From positions 55,288,159 through 55,352,158 of the forward strand of contig CM049313.1 of NCBI GenBank assembly GCA_026874595.1: a stretch of DNA of 64,000 bases, given 5' to 3'. A model generated the notes under the pieces. The model was not told the DNA's origin and searched no databases. It saw only the letters and a program-made list of their open reading frames with translations. A program made the translations under genes and the position numbers. This DNA is from Sipunculus nudus. Lineage: Eukaryota > Annelida > Sipuncula > Golfingiida > Sipunculidae. Positions 49,950-60,657 of this stretch are shown here, one piece after another. Position 1 is the stretch's first letter; every line of letters starts with the position of its first letter.

Positions 49950-50223
49950 GTTGTCGTGTTGCTATGGAAACTGATGGCATCCTAATCAGAAACAAGCATA
50001 AAGTAATCGCGCCAGGTAACTGAGGCACAGGGGTTAATGTATGAAGTTAAACGCTGACATTACCAACACGACCGCTCACGACTGCCAGTCTAAGCAGACG
50101 ATGCTAGTCAGTTACTGCATTAGAACCTGTCATTGGACATGCATCTCTACCGTTGCCCCTGTCAACGTCGCTTTAGTAGAAAGAGTGTGATTGGTTGACG
50201 TCTCTGAGACTCAAATTAAAGCA
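49950..50223 (+). other. probable 5' UTR part of SK exon 1, behind a splice acceptor
   Basis: A pyrimidine-rich run ends in TTTTTCTATTTTTCAG at 49949, a good 3' splice acceptor. The 274 nt from there to the ATG at 50224 have the raised GC of the coding exon and stops in all frames. The simplest reading is that a non-coding first exon and the promoter lie further upstream and that this exon is 49950-51129. No TATA box or other core promoter is evident close by, so transcription could also start inside this stretch. Confidence 0.5.
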
Positions 50224-51129
50224 ATGTCTGTGGTGGTAGTTGCACCAGCCAATCAGAAGGAGCGTATTGATTCCACGGAGGAGCTGCTTACTCCGTCTGC
50301 AGTGGGATCTGATTGCATCCAGCCAAATAAGCGACAGGTAGAGCTGAGCGAGAGCTCGGGTCTAGCGGTCCCGGAGCAACCCTGTGATAAGCAGGAGGGA
50401 ATGGAAGTTCAGTTCACAGGCGGCAACCAAGGGGGTCGTATAAACGACGGTTACAGCTGTCCGGACATCGAGATGCACAATTATAACGTAACATGTGGAG
50501 CTGGTAAGGTTGAGGTGGGCGCTCCCGAGAAAAACCGCCATTTACCTCCGTTAAAAGGGGCTCATAATGCAAATGTGGCCGCGCCCGCACAGGAACGATT
50601 GATCAGTCAACATAGTGTAGAGGCCTGCTCGCCAGAGGGCACCAGTGGTACCAGTGCAGTGTCCGCAGTGGCGACAAGCAGTGCAGTTGCGACCAAACGG
50701 GACCCACGGGAGCTTGAAACTCGTCTCGGCACGAGCCCGACCTCTCGCGCTAATCGAGAGTCCGCTCTGTCCGAGATCGGTGCAGATTATATGAAAGTCA
50801 ATGGGGCCATCGGACCGTTCAAACAGCTACAGAAACCTGGCTCAGTATCTACCCACTCTTTGCCTACCACTCATGAGATGAGCTATACACCAGAGGAAGC
50901 AGGAATAGCCCTTGTTGGGGGAAATTCGGATTACCCACGTTATACCGAGGAGAAAAATAAAATCAAGCAGTCTAAAACCAAACCCAACGTGGGGTACCGG
51001 CTTGGAAAACGTAAAGCGCTGTTCGAACGGCGCAAACGAATATCAGATTATGCTTTGGTATTCGGGATGTTTGGGATTTTTGTAATGGTCCTAGAGACGG
51101 AGTTTTCCATGGCGGAAGTATACCAAAAG
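50224..51129 (+). CDS. KCNN: SK/KCNN calcium-activated K+ channel, first coding exon (N-terminus and S1)
   Basis: First coding exon of a small-conductance Ca2+-activated potassium channel subunit; these plasma-membrane channels are gated by bound calmodulin and carry afterhyperpolarising K+ current. The first ATG in the open frame is at 50224; an in-frame TGA lies at 50188-50190 and the open stretch between begins with TTG, so 302 codons are read. Residues 1-250 are polar and low in complexity, as expected of the variable SK N-terminus. The conserved block starts near residue 255 ([18 protein letters not shown]) and runs into S1 (about 273-294, [20 protein letters not shown]). The exon ends ...VYQK at AAG|GTAAGT, phase 0. 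GC is clearly higher than in the flanks. The pore and calmodulin-binding domain are not in this exon. Family assignment is firm; the start codon is likely but unproven, and an upstream alternative exon could supply another N-terminus. Confidence 0.93.
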
Positions 51130-52909
51130 GTAAGTGTGCATCGTTAATATGCCGCTGCATCATGCGTTGTGTTGTGCATATTATTGCAAACCCCCGCGCA
51201 CGTTGTCAGAATGGAGGTATTTTGTTGCATACCCTGGCGTTATTTTTTTATACTATTAGCGTGTCATCGATTTCCTTGTGTGTATCATGCAACGCAAATA
51301 CAGTGGCTCTCACCATCACCGCCGCGCTTTCCCCCACCATTGTCAAGACCGAATACAAAAACAGCACAGGCATTTGTTTTTATAAGCCAGGAACCGTTAG
51401 CTGCTGCCCTAGCTGCTGCAACAGCACGATGCTGACAAGATGTGGCTGATATCAATTGCGATGCTTGCAATGAGGCAAGGAGATATTGTTAAGATGAAGA
51501 GAGTACTTGTCTTAAAACCAGAGGTGCTCTAGGAGGAGTTACTAGACTAACCGGGGCGTGATCTAGGTTATCAGGTGGACACTGGACATTGGGCATTTCT
51601 TGGATCAATTGAGAGTCAGTTTTCCTTGAGTTCCGCCATTCATCGGCGATGGTGAACGTCCCAATGACCCGCCCTAGCGGTGTGGATCATGCGGGCCTAT
51701 GCCACATTGCCAAACGCTCATTTGTATTATTCACAGCCATGTCCGGTATAGCGGTATGCGTCCCCCATCCCTAGATGCTACCTGTATCGACCAGGTTTGC
51801 TGCCTGAGCACAAGAGCCGACCCGCCCGCGATATATGCATACATTATGTCTCTCCATCATATGTCTGTACTGACCTTTTGTCAATGGTGCGATTTAAGCG
51901 TTAGCCAGCACAATAGCGTTAATCAGCTGTTAATGACATGTTACTCATTGTTCCCAGCTGAAGGAATGTTTAAATGCGTCATCAGTCCTGTATCTGTGCT
52001 GCAATTAGTACTCGTGACCAGGAGCTAATTATTTAATAATTGAATGGCATTTGGTAACATGGGTGTGTGCATGCACGCCCTTTCGCAGCTGATCATTCTG
52101 GGTGATTAAAATTTACTTCGCAGCAGATTTTATGATCCCACAGCACCCCTGGGTCTCCGGAATAGCTGGTGTTATGTCAATAACAGCATTGAAAGTAATG
52201 CTCCAGGGTGAGGCTCTAACCTCGTTATGATGTGACAATTGGTATCATTAAGTGAGATGATACCCGGTGTAATATGTTCTGGTCATGATCTGGCATGTCA
52301 CTGTGACTGTCATATGCGGGGACATTTTTTATTTAACAATAATTTAAGCAATGAAGTGACACTTTTACATAAATGCTTCTCATTGCAAAATTCACCCTTA
52401 TCTATGACAAAATTGTCACGATTACGACATTAATTTAAACAAAAAAGTGAGGAAGTAATAAGTACACCAAAGTAAACTAAATTGTCCTAATTTTCATGAG
52501 TTCTTTAGCAAAAACCAAGAAGCCACGGGCAAAGATTACTAGGAAGACTCTAAGAACTGATTTGATATTCGTACGATTCATAATGATATCAAAATTCAGT
52601 CTCAGTTTGGGTCATAGCTAATAATGCAGAATGATTGTGTGCTACTAATCGTTATATCGTTATATAAAGGTAGAGGTTTGACAAAATTATAGAAACTGAC
52701 ATTGAGACAGTTCAAATTTCAAGACAATTCAAGGCGCTTCCTCTTTGCACCTTTTTATTCGGTCACATCCTATTACAGCATACTGTGTGTTGAAAAACCC
52801 ATCCATTGTTAAACAAATTAAACATTATTTGCCAAGTAAGCGATAAATGCACTTCAAAATGGATGATTTATTCTAAACATTTCGGATGATAGCAATGACA
52901 CAAATATTT

Positions 52910-52912
<3 letters not shown>

Positions 52913-52961
<49 letters not shown>
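52913..52961. repeat. (TA)n microsatellite in SK intron 1
   Basis: Pure TA run. Confidence 0.9.
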
Positions 52962-52964
<3 letters not shown>

Positions 52965-55145
52965 ACATAATTTTCTTCAGATTTTCTTGTATCTTAATCA
53001 TAAAAGCATTTATAATCGGGAATTTGTTTGACTTAGAAGTGGTGTTTAAATATTTTTCACCTGTAACTTTGTAATTTCTGTAAAAAGATAAAGAAAACAA
53101 CTGGGCCTTATTCACCCGTATGTTGTGTCATGATAGACAAGACTTACATCAACTTTTAATTGCCATACTTATCATTAGGCACCATATATCTTATTGGGGG
53201 AAACTTAAAACTGTAGCTTGTTTATGCATACATTAAAATTATTTTGCCTTTCATGGATGTTACTTCAGCCAGCTGAGTATAATTATTAAGTGCCCCGAGC
53301 GCCAATTAACCTCACCACGAGAGCCCTTATGCCGCGCCCTTTTGACCTATTTATTATAATCTCTCTCAGAGCTCTCACAAATTATGCAAATTTATAATTG
53401 TCAGGTGACTGACAGTTTACATGAATATCGGCGACCTGAACCTTGGCTGCACGGAACAGTAATATGCTAGTAAAGTTCATGGTGAAGCCAATTCAAGCTG
53501 TGAGACAATATTAACATCTCGTGATCTTGTTAATAAACATGATAATTGTAAGAATCTACTACAACTAATTTGTAAGCCTTGAGTACACTGCCAACGTTTT
53601 GTTCAAAACTCATCGATCTATACTGGTGAATTATATCATGGAGATCAATGCGCGAAAGCTGTGTAATCATATCGGCAGAATTCGTAATAATTCATTTATT
53701 GACAGTGTCTCAAAAGCCAATTAAGTCAAATCATATTATTTGCTACAAGGCTCGATACTGAGCGATAATAAGGGCCAGTGACCTCGCGTGGAGGGTTCGT
53801 TAACAACAGTGTTGATTTGTGTACATTAGTTGAAGGGCCCTTTACACACAACATATGCCGGCTTCCCACTCCCGCACCTGGTATAGATAAGAGCGCCAAT
53901 GGCAGTATTGATACAGGACTTGTAAAACAAAGCGTCTTATCTGTCAGGGCAGCTTACCTTAGGATAACAAGACCATGGCAGTCTGAAAGGGTTGGTTAAC
54001 ACACTTTCACGCTCCTGTTTTGTACATCAGACTGGAAGAGATAAAGGGTATGTGGACCATAAAGGTGCATCCTTACACAATGCTGGATCAAGTGAAAAGA
54101 AATACCTTCAATGAAAAGAAACTTTCATTTTGACTAATAATTAACGCTCGCACACATGATATTTAAGACTCCCTTTAAAAGTAATGTATTACCTGTGCCA
54201 CCTTTTCAGTCCGGAAATCAGCTGAAAATGAACTCCTTCAGTGAAATAAAATTCTTAAATAACATTCTTTGTAAACTGAAAAACTAAAGCTATTGAACAC
54301 GTATACCATTTAGCTTTTTATTAAGGTTTCTTTTCTGAACCCCCCCCCCCCCCCCCTCAATTCATCCACAAAATTGCCTGAATACGTGTCTTGACAATGA
54401 GTCGTACACAGCCTGTCATACAGAAATAATAAAAACCTGTAGTCTTCTTAATGAGGTGTGGTTTATTCCAATACCACAGACTTCATCCTTATAATTCTGA
54501 AATACAGACGTAACTTCTGACCCAAATACAATAAGCCATACATTACTTTCTTTAGCACACGAAAGATTAGTAGACGCGAACTCTAACATTTATTGCAAGG
54601 AGAAACAAATTACGTTACACTGTTTTGTCATTTCCTTTATACTGACACCGTGAATATTATAAGAGTAAAGTATAGTGTTATGGACGGCTGGGTGTATATA
54701 TCCCCCCCCCCCCTCCAGGGTTGAAGCCTAGCAGGTTGTCGCCATTCTGAGTACTGGCTCTCTACCCTGTCAGAGGGCCAAAAGAGCCTCTATATACTAC
54801 ACGTATAACGTAGTGGTAGCGTTGGACTTCGGGGCTTCATGCAAGCGTTTCAATTACAAAATCTTAATGGGGCTCACAATTTTGCTCAAATTACTTAATT
54901 ACAGGTTATGAGTTCTTGATCATTTCTTATTACCGCGAATTTAAACCTGAAGTTAAAAGGGCTTATTAACACCATAGCATTCATATCATATTGTTACTTT
55001 TACCCTCTTTGAAAGGACATCAACAGGCCACGGGTCTGTCCTTTAAAACAAAAAGTCATATCGAAGAAGTCAGGATCCAATTAGATGATTACCTGAGACT
55101 TGATTACCTCCTCCAGAGGACCGATCATAGATTATGCTTTCACCT

Positions 55146-55148
<3 letters not shown>

Positions 55149-55234
<86 letters not shown>
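55149..55234. repeat. Long (TA)n microsatellite in SK intron 1
   Basis: About 42 TA units with one TG interruption near 55198. ORFs on both strands across it are artefacts. Confidence 0.95.
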
Positions 55235-55237
<3 letters not shown>

Positions 55238-56286
55238 CTGCCGATATATAGTTTTACAGTTATAGAGGTTAGATGTGTGCAGCGATGGGTCGAAAGGCTA
55301 GAAAAGTAAATGGAAGACCGATCAAGATCAGGGTCAGCGTACATGTTTGTCCCAAATACCTCTGAAAGTGAGTAACGCATGAAACATTTTGAGACACTGC
55401 TACTGAAATCTGTAATAAAATTAGAATTAAGCCGGACCCAGTCGCAGGATTAAGTAACCACACGTCTGTTTGTATGTCTCTGTGCAGGCTTTTCTAAAAC
55501 ATATTAATTAAAACCATTGATACTTGGTAAGAAGATTAGGGATGCATTTTAAATTTAATCAAGATTTTGCTCTGTTCCAGACGTAAATAGGCAATCAGTT
55601 TTGTAGCAATGCAAGAAAATAATTAATAAATTTAGATTTTGCTCTGTTCCTGGTGCAAAATGGAAATCAGGTTAAGTATCCATCGTGTTTGAAAGAGCAA
55701 GCGCTCTAGAGATGGTACTATTAGCTATGACATTGATTCGCTGGACTAGCCGAAAGGGTACACACAGCTTTTTTATTTATAAAATTCAAATAGCTTTCCT
55801 TGAAAAAAAGGACCTTCCGGTTTCAAATGTCAAAATTCTCATATTCTATGCAGAACCAACAGTTTACGTCGCATATAAATGTAGCTATTGAGGTCACATA
55901 CTACATTTATGCATAGTCTGTTTTGACATGTGCAACAGGAGCTAGAGGTAAAATGTGAAAAATAGATATGAAAACTGATTGTTCTGAAACTTTGAATTAT
56001 GACAGATACGGACAGGTTGGTGTTACGAAATAACCTATAGCCAAAAGGCATGAAAGCACCAATTCAGCATGAAGTCTGTATTTGGCATCCCGCCAATATT
56101 TATATTGTTTGCAAAACGCACTGCCGAGGTATCAGACATGTTGTCATGGTGACTTATTCCACCAGATTTGATTGTAAATCCATTTCTGGACAGCTCTTAA
56201 AAATACCCTGTGATCTACAGGTTAAACGTGACACGGGTCAGGTCACTTGAAAGATTGGCCCGATTTAATCGAACTCATTATTATGG

Positions 56287-56320
56287 GGCCCTGTCATATG
56301 TAATAATATATGACAGGGCC
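56287..56320. repeat. Perfect 13-bp hairpin in the SK intron
   Basis: GGCCCTGTCATAT (56287-56299) and ATATGACAGGGCC (56308-56320) around an 8-nt loop. The pairing extends outwards through TTATTA/TAATAA with a small bulge, giving a stem of about 20 bp. Confidence 0.8.
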
Positions 56321-56981
56321 TAATAATATTGAATCCGATTGGGCTATGGACAGGTTTGCCGAGCAATGTCTAGCTAAATGATAATTCTGTCCCCTGACAA
56401 TTTATGCAGTCACTCTGTGGATTCTCGCTAATATTTATCATAACAAACTCAAATGATGCAGCACACTCTTTTTATCAGTTCCAGTGTTAATTTGTTTAGA
56501 GCGTTATTTTTATCATTTTTTCATGAAATATGAAATAAACTTGCATATAGAGTATTAAGTGCAACAACATAAATGTAGGCTATGATGGTGAAAACGAAGT
56601 CCAATATAGAAACTAAGAAGTTCACAAATTAAGGAACTGCCCTTACGTGACCCCTGCCGGCATAATATGCAAATGTTATTGGGAACGCCTGCCTATGAAC
56701 CTCAATTTATTGTAACCAAGGCGGTATCTCACTTTTCAGATCTCAACATTCACTTAACCCTGTTGCACCGACCGTTACCCGTGCAAGGAATATTAAAAGT
56801 AACCATATCTAGAAATAATATGCATTAAATGTAGTTTATATTTTCGTAGCATTTTTACTCGTTAAAGTGATTTTAGATCAACTATCACATGACATGAATC
56901 TTTATTTCGGTGGTTTAGCATTAAGTTTATTGTTAAAACAACATCCTCTCTGTTTCTCAGTCACCTTGACATGGTTTATTA

Positions 56982-58119
56982 GCTCAGCTGACTGAAAGCC
57001 AGCTGAGGTATAGGAATGGCTCTTTGTCCGTCATGTTGTCAGGCTGACCTTCTTCCGTTAACAAGGCACACATCGCAACCGCTGGCCCCAGAAACTTTAG
57101 TGAACATGCAGGGAGTTAAATAAAAAAAGTCCTTGGAAACCTGAGATAAGGTCACTGCGAGCTATGGCACTTGTAAGTAACCCAAGAAGAATAAAAAAAT
57201 TTACACAAAACCTTCAGTATCTTGATATTTAAGGCATGGATTGCCATGAATCTTGCCTCGTATTTTGACCATGACCAGGATTGTCAGTTCCTGAAAAATG
57301 GTGGCGCCACCTGTGTTTTTTCTAAGTTTTATGATTTTTTTTTATGTTTTGAGAAGTGTTAATTAGGGCCCTGTTTTAATTAGCGGATGCTCTGTGGTAA
57401 TCACCCTGTCCGGCCGTCTGTCCGTCTGTTTGTCTTTCAGTATGTCCCACAAATTTGTATCCTAATGATAACTCCAGTTTAGATTGGCTTATGAATTTCA
57501 AACTTGACTTGTATATGGGCAACCTTAAAAGCAAGCACTGTTGATTTTAAGTTCATGAGGTCAAACGTCAAGGTCACAGGACCCAGCTATTTAGACAGAT
57601 TGTGGATTCATTTTTGAGCCAAAACTTTTATCCCAAACCTTCCATTTTGCACATATAGCTGACCTGCCAATAGGGGAAGCACATGAATGATATTGGGATC
57701 TCAAGGTCAACGGTCAAGGTCACAGGGGCCATCTGTCCACATGTTTGTTTCCAAATGATAACTCCAGGTTGGATTTAATTATATGTTTCAAACTTTACTT
57801 ATATTTGGCGTACCACTAAGATGGTTTTAAGGGTCAAAGGTCTAGGTCAATGACCTACTTCTTGACAGAGATTGTAGATGCACTTAAAGCCAAACAATTC
57901 ATCTCAAATCTTCCATCTTCCACATGTGGTGCACCTGCCAATAGGGAAGATTATGTTTGATTTTGGAGGCAAACGGTCAAAGGTCACAGGGCCCATCCAT
58001 TCAGAAATTAGTCCGTGGATAATAACTCCAGTTTGGGTAGATTGGCTTCGAACTTGATCATTGAAAAAACAATTTGAAAAACCTCATTAACATACCCATA
58101 TAGACAAAGTCAGCTGAGC
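56982..58119. mobile_element. TIR element with ~270-290 bp internal units, in the SK intron
   Basis: Perfect 12-bp inverted ends GCTCAGCTGACT (56982-56993) and AGTCAGCTGAGC (58108-58119). The left third (57045-57350) is one unit of the family seen in the 8.3-9.9 kb array (TTCCGTTAACAAGGCACACA, then GTGGCGCCACCTGTG). It is followed by a CCGTCTGTCCGTCTG block (57412) and about two and a half units marked by AACTCCAGTTTAGATTGGC near 57470, 57760 and 58025. No coding capacity. Confidence 0.7.
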
Positions 58120-58305
58120 GTCGAGACCCATGGGTGTCTAGTTTGTTTATGAAAAGTATCCTTTCATATACCTTTCAGGCCCTTTTTCCCGTATTGCGTC
58201 ATTTATTGGGTTTAGGTCACAGGTTTAATTTATTACACGGCGCAAATGCGAAATATACTTAATTGGCCTGTTTTAACATGCTTATAAAATTCATCTTATG
58301 CTCAT

Positions 58306-59026
58306 TTGATTTTTTTACAGCATTTTATTTCACCTAATAAATTAATGTTTATTATAATACTTTGGCTCATGTCCATTATTCTGTCATTTACAGTATTTCA
58401 TTTTATATCCAACATTATTAACTTATGGGAGGACAAAAAGCTAACACCGTTGGGCAGAATTAAAATAATAAAAACATGCATTCTTCCACAATTAATATAC
58501 AATTGTTCAGTACTACCTACACCTCCAAATATTTAATATCTATTCTAATTTATTTGGGGAAATCGGAAAGATATAATCAAAAGAGAAGTTTTAATTGCAC
58601 CAATAGAAAAAGGAGGCCTAAATATGGTCCATCTGGCTTCAAGAAATTCTGCATTAAAACTTGCATGGATAAAGAAATTAATGGAGAAAAATTCCAACCA
58701 TATCCTTAAAAGAGTTCTTCTGGAAACTTTGAAACTTAAGGAATTTACCTTTTAATGTAACACTTCATACAGAGACGTAAAGGATATTATAAAATATAAA
58801 TTTTATTTTGGGAAGACGTTATGAGACATTGGTGCATACTGAACCATAGTAACCAGTGTAATGTTAATGATATACTATCGCAATGCATTTGGTACAACTC
58901 CCACATAAAAATAGGTAAACAAATGCTATTTTACAGTAAGCTGTATATTAATGGGGTAAAATTCATTTCAGATCTGTTGATCGTTAAAGAACATTTCCTT
59001 TTATTTCCTATTTGGAAATGCTAATA
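58306..59026 (+). pseudogene. Decayed LINE fragment (C-terminal reverse transcriptase region)
   Basis: Three pieces in different frames on the plus strand. First, 58306-58533, with INLWEDKKLTPLGRIKIIKT then LPQLIYN and LPTPP, the conserved segment after the reverse transcriptase palm in L1/Tx1-type LINEs. Second, about 58553-58740, with FIWGNRKDIIKREVLI then EKGGLNM and LALAW-like residues. Third, 58806-59026, with FWEDVMRHW then LSQCIWYNSHIKI and KFISDLL. Frame changes and stops separate them, so it is dead. The order of pieces is that of a normal element; only the 3' portion of ORF2 is present, as in 5'-truncated insertions. It has the same orientation as the SK gene. Confidence 0.75.
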
Positions 59027-59539
59027 TATATGAAAAACCAAACAAAATAATAATAATATTTTGCATTTGCAAAAAAAAATTTTCAAATTTCAGCTGAGCC
59101 ACGTGACCCATGATTCCTTTGTTGTATTACGTCATCCGCGTTACCGCGGCAGGAATGCCAGCTGCTTCAGTAGTGTTGCTATTACGTCATCGAAATTATT
59201 AACCGCTGATTGATCTCATTATTGAGGAACGATAACTACTGTCTGGCAGCTAAATTACCATTGTGAAAAGTGGTATTCCCATAATTTCGACCTGTGACAT
59301 CCGGGTTTTAGTGTGTACGCAAAGAGCAGCCCCAGGAGCTGTTTTCAGAAAATGTCAGAGAAACACCTGTCAGGGTTCGGGGGTTCTGCGCAAAAGTCCT
59401 CCGAGAACAACGACCAGGCGAGTATCAATAAACAACGGGACGTGTATCGGCAGTTTTTGTGGAATAACATTTTTTTTAACCACGCCTAATTCCTAAAATT
59501 AATTAGGACACACTGTAAGGCATGCCAGTCGTTTATTGT

Positions 59540-60262
59540 TGTCCCCCGCTCCGCGGATACGGGGGACATTGTTTTGGGTCTGTCTGTCTGTCCTTCTGTC
59601 TGTCTGTCCGTCCGTCAGAATTCGTTTCCGTGCGATAACTTTCCTAATTATTTCATCCGAATAAGGGTCAGTGATTGCTCTCATGCTTACCTTAATTGGG
59701 TTTTGCTTTGAAGCGTCTGGCTTCTGTCTGTCTGTCACTTTGTCAGTCTGCCTGTCTGTCAGTTTTCTGTACTGTGCGATAACTTTCCTAAATATTATCC
59801 GAATTCATTCAAATTTTGGTCAGTGATTGCTTTCTAGCTTACCTTGGTTTGGATTGATTTTGGAGTGTCTGGCTACTGTCTGTCTGTCTGTCACTTTGTC
59901 TGTCCGTCTGTCAGGTTTTCGTTTCCCTGCTATAATTTTCCTAAATATTATCCGATGTCATTCAAATTTTGGTCAGTGATTGCTCTCATGCATACCTTGG
60001 TTTGGATTTGTTTTGAAGTGTCTGGCTTATGTCCGTCTGTCTGTCTGTCACTCTGTCTGTCAGTTTGTTAGGTTTCGTTTCTGTGGGATAACTTTACTAA
60101 AAATTATCCGATTTCATTCAAATGTTGGTCAGTGATTGCTCTCATGCATACCCTGGTTGGGATTTGTTTTTAGAGTGTCTGGCTTCTGACTGTCTGTCTG
60201 TCACTCAGTCTGTCCGTCCTTTATCAAGCATGAAGAACAACAAGATCCATAAGCGGGGGACA
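59540..60262. mobile_element. TIR element with GTCTGTC-rich internal repeats, in the SK intron
   Basis: Perfect 11-bp inverted ends TGTCCCCCGCT (59540-59550) and AGCGGGGGACA (60252-60262); the left end also forms its own hairpin with CGGGGGACA. Inside are about four diverged units of ~145 bp that combine GTCTGTCTGTCTGTCAC with TGCGATAACTTTCCTAA and TTGGTCAGTGATTGCTCTC. The small ORFs rich in Cys-Leu-Ser-Val come from the GTCTGTC repeat. Confidence 0.75.
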
Positions 60263-60561
60263 TTAATTCCACGCATTTGTCCTTTTTGTCTTAGTTTTGC
60301 TCAGGCAGTTGATTTTGTATGAATGCATATTTGATTTTAATGTAGAAAGGCCACTTATAATAAAGAAAATCACGGACAAGTAGGAAATTGTTTTTGTTTA
60401 TCTGCTTAACTGACATTTTTACTTTCATACATTCCACAGGTAAGATAATTGTAACGTCATGTAAAACTATTTATATACATATATTAGGTATAAACAGTTT
60501 GGTAAATATCTAAACTTTTGTGTACGGTTGGGATGTACTAATGAACTCATTCTTTTTGCAG

Positions 60562-60657
60562 ATCTCCTTCTTTTCCATTGCCATGAAGTCACTCATCTCA
60601 ATGTCAACTATAATCCTGCTGGGGCTAATAGTGGCATACCATGCACTGGAGGTACAG
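60562..60657 (+). CDS. KCNN: SK/KCNN channel, second coding exon (S2 segment)
   Basis: A 96-nt, 32-codon exon continuing the channel begun at 50224. It is preceded by a pyrimidine-rich acceptor (TTCTTTTTGCAG, ending 60561) and followed by the donor GTAGGT at 60658. The translation starts ISFFSIAMKSLIS and ends STIILLGLIVAYHALEVQ, the S2 transmembrane helix. It joins in phase 0 to exon 1 (...VYQK) and leaves in phase 0. Vertebrate KCNN genes have a matching 32-codon stretch here. The AYHALEVQ ending is the form I associate with protostome SK proteins, while vertebrates have a VYHAREIQ-type ending. The ORF continues past 60657 only as intron read-through. The next exon, expected to begin with an LFM(V/I)D-like sequence, is not found before 64000, so the gene runs off the right edge. 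Confidence 0.94.

Larger units (their letters stand above)
51130..60561 (+). other. SK intron 1 (9.4 kb)
   Basis: Bounded by GTAAGT at 51130 and TTTTTGCAG at 60561. It contains no further SK exon that I can recognise. From left to right it holds anonymous AT-rich sequence, a (TA)n tract at 52913, poly-C at 54341 and 54703, a long (TA)n at 55149-55234, a perfect hairpin at 56287-56320, the TIR element 56982-58119, a LINE relic 58306-59026 and the TIR element 59540-60262. Small ORFs here, such as 51699-52028 and 53778-53999, show no recognisable domain. Confidence 0.85.

Noticed and set aside
50191-50223. Eleven codons before the ATG of the SK exon
   Set aside because: The open frame begins at TTG just after a TGA; a nuclear animal gene would normally start at the ATG at 50224.
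51130-51147. Extension of SK exon 1 to the stop at 51148
   Set aside because: The codons after 51129 lie behind a strong GTAAGT donor and do not resemble the family, whereas the 60562 exon continues it in frame.
54786-54856. tRNA-like TAGTGGTAGCGTTGGA stretch
   Set aside because: Resembles an A box, but the following B-box candidate (GTTTCAATTAC) is poor and no cloverleaf fits; at most an old SINE trace.
59844-60322. Cys/Val/Ser-rich ORFs
   Set aside because: Translation of the GTCTGTC repeats in the 59540-60262 element.
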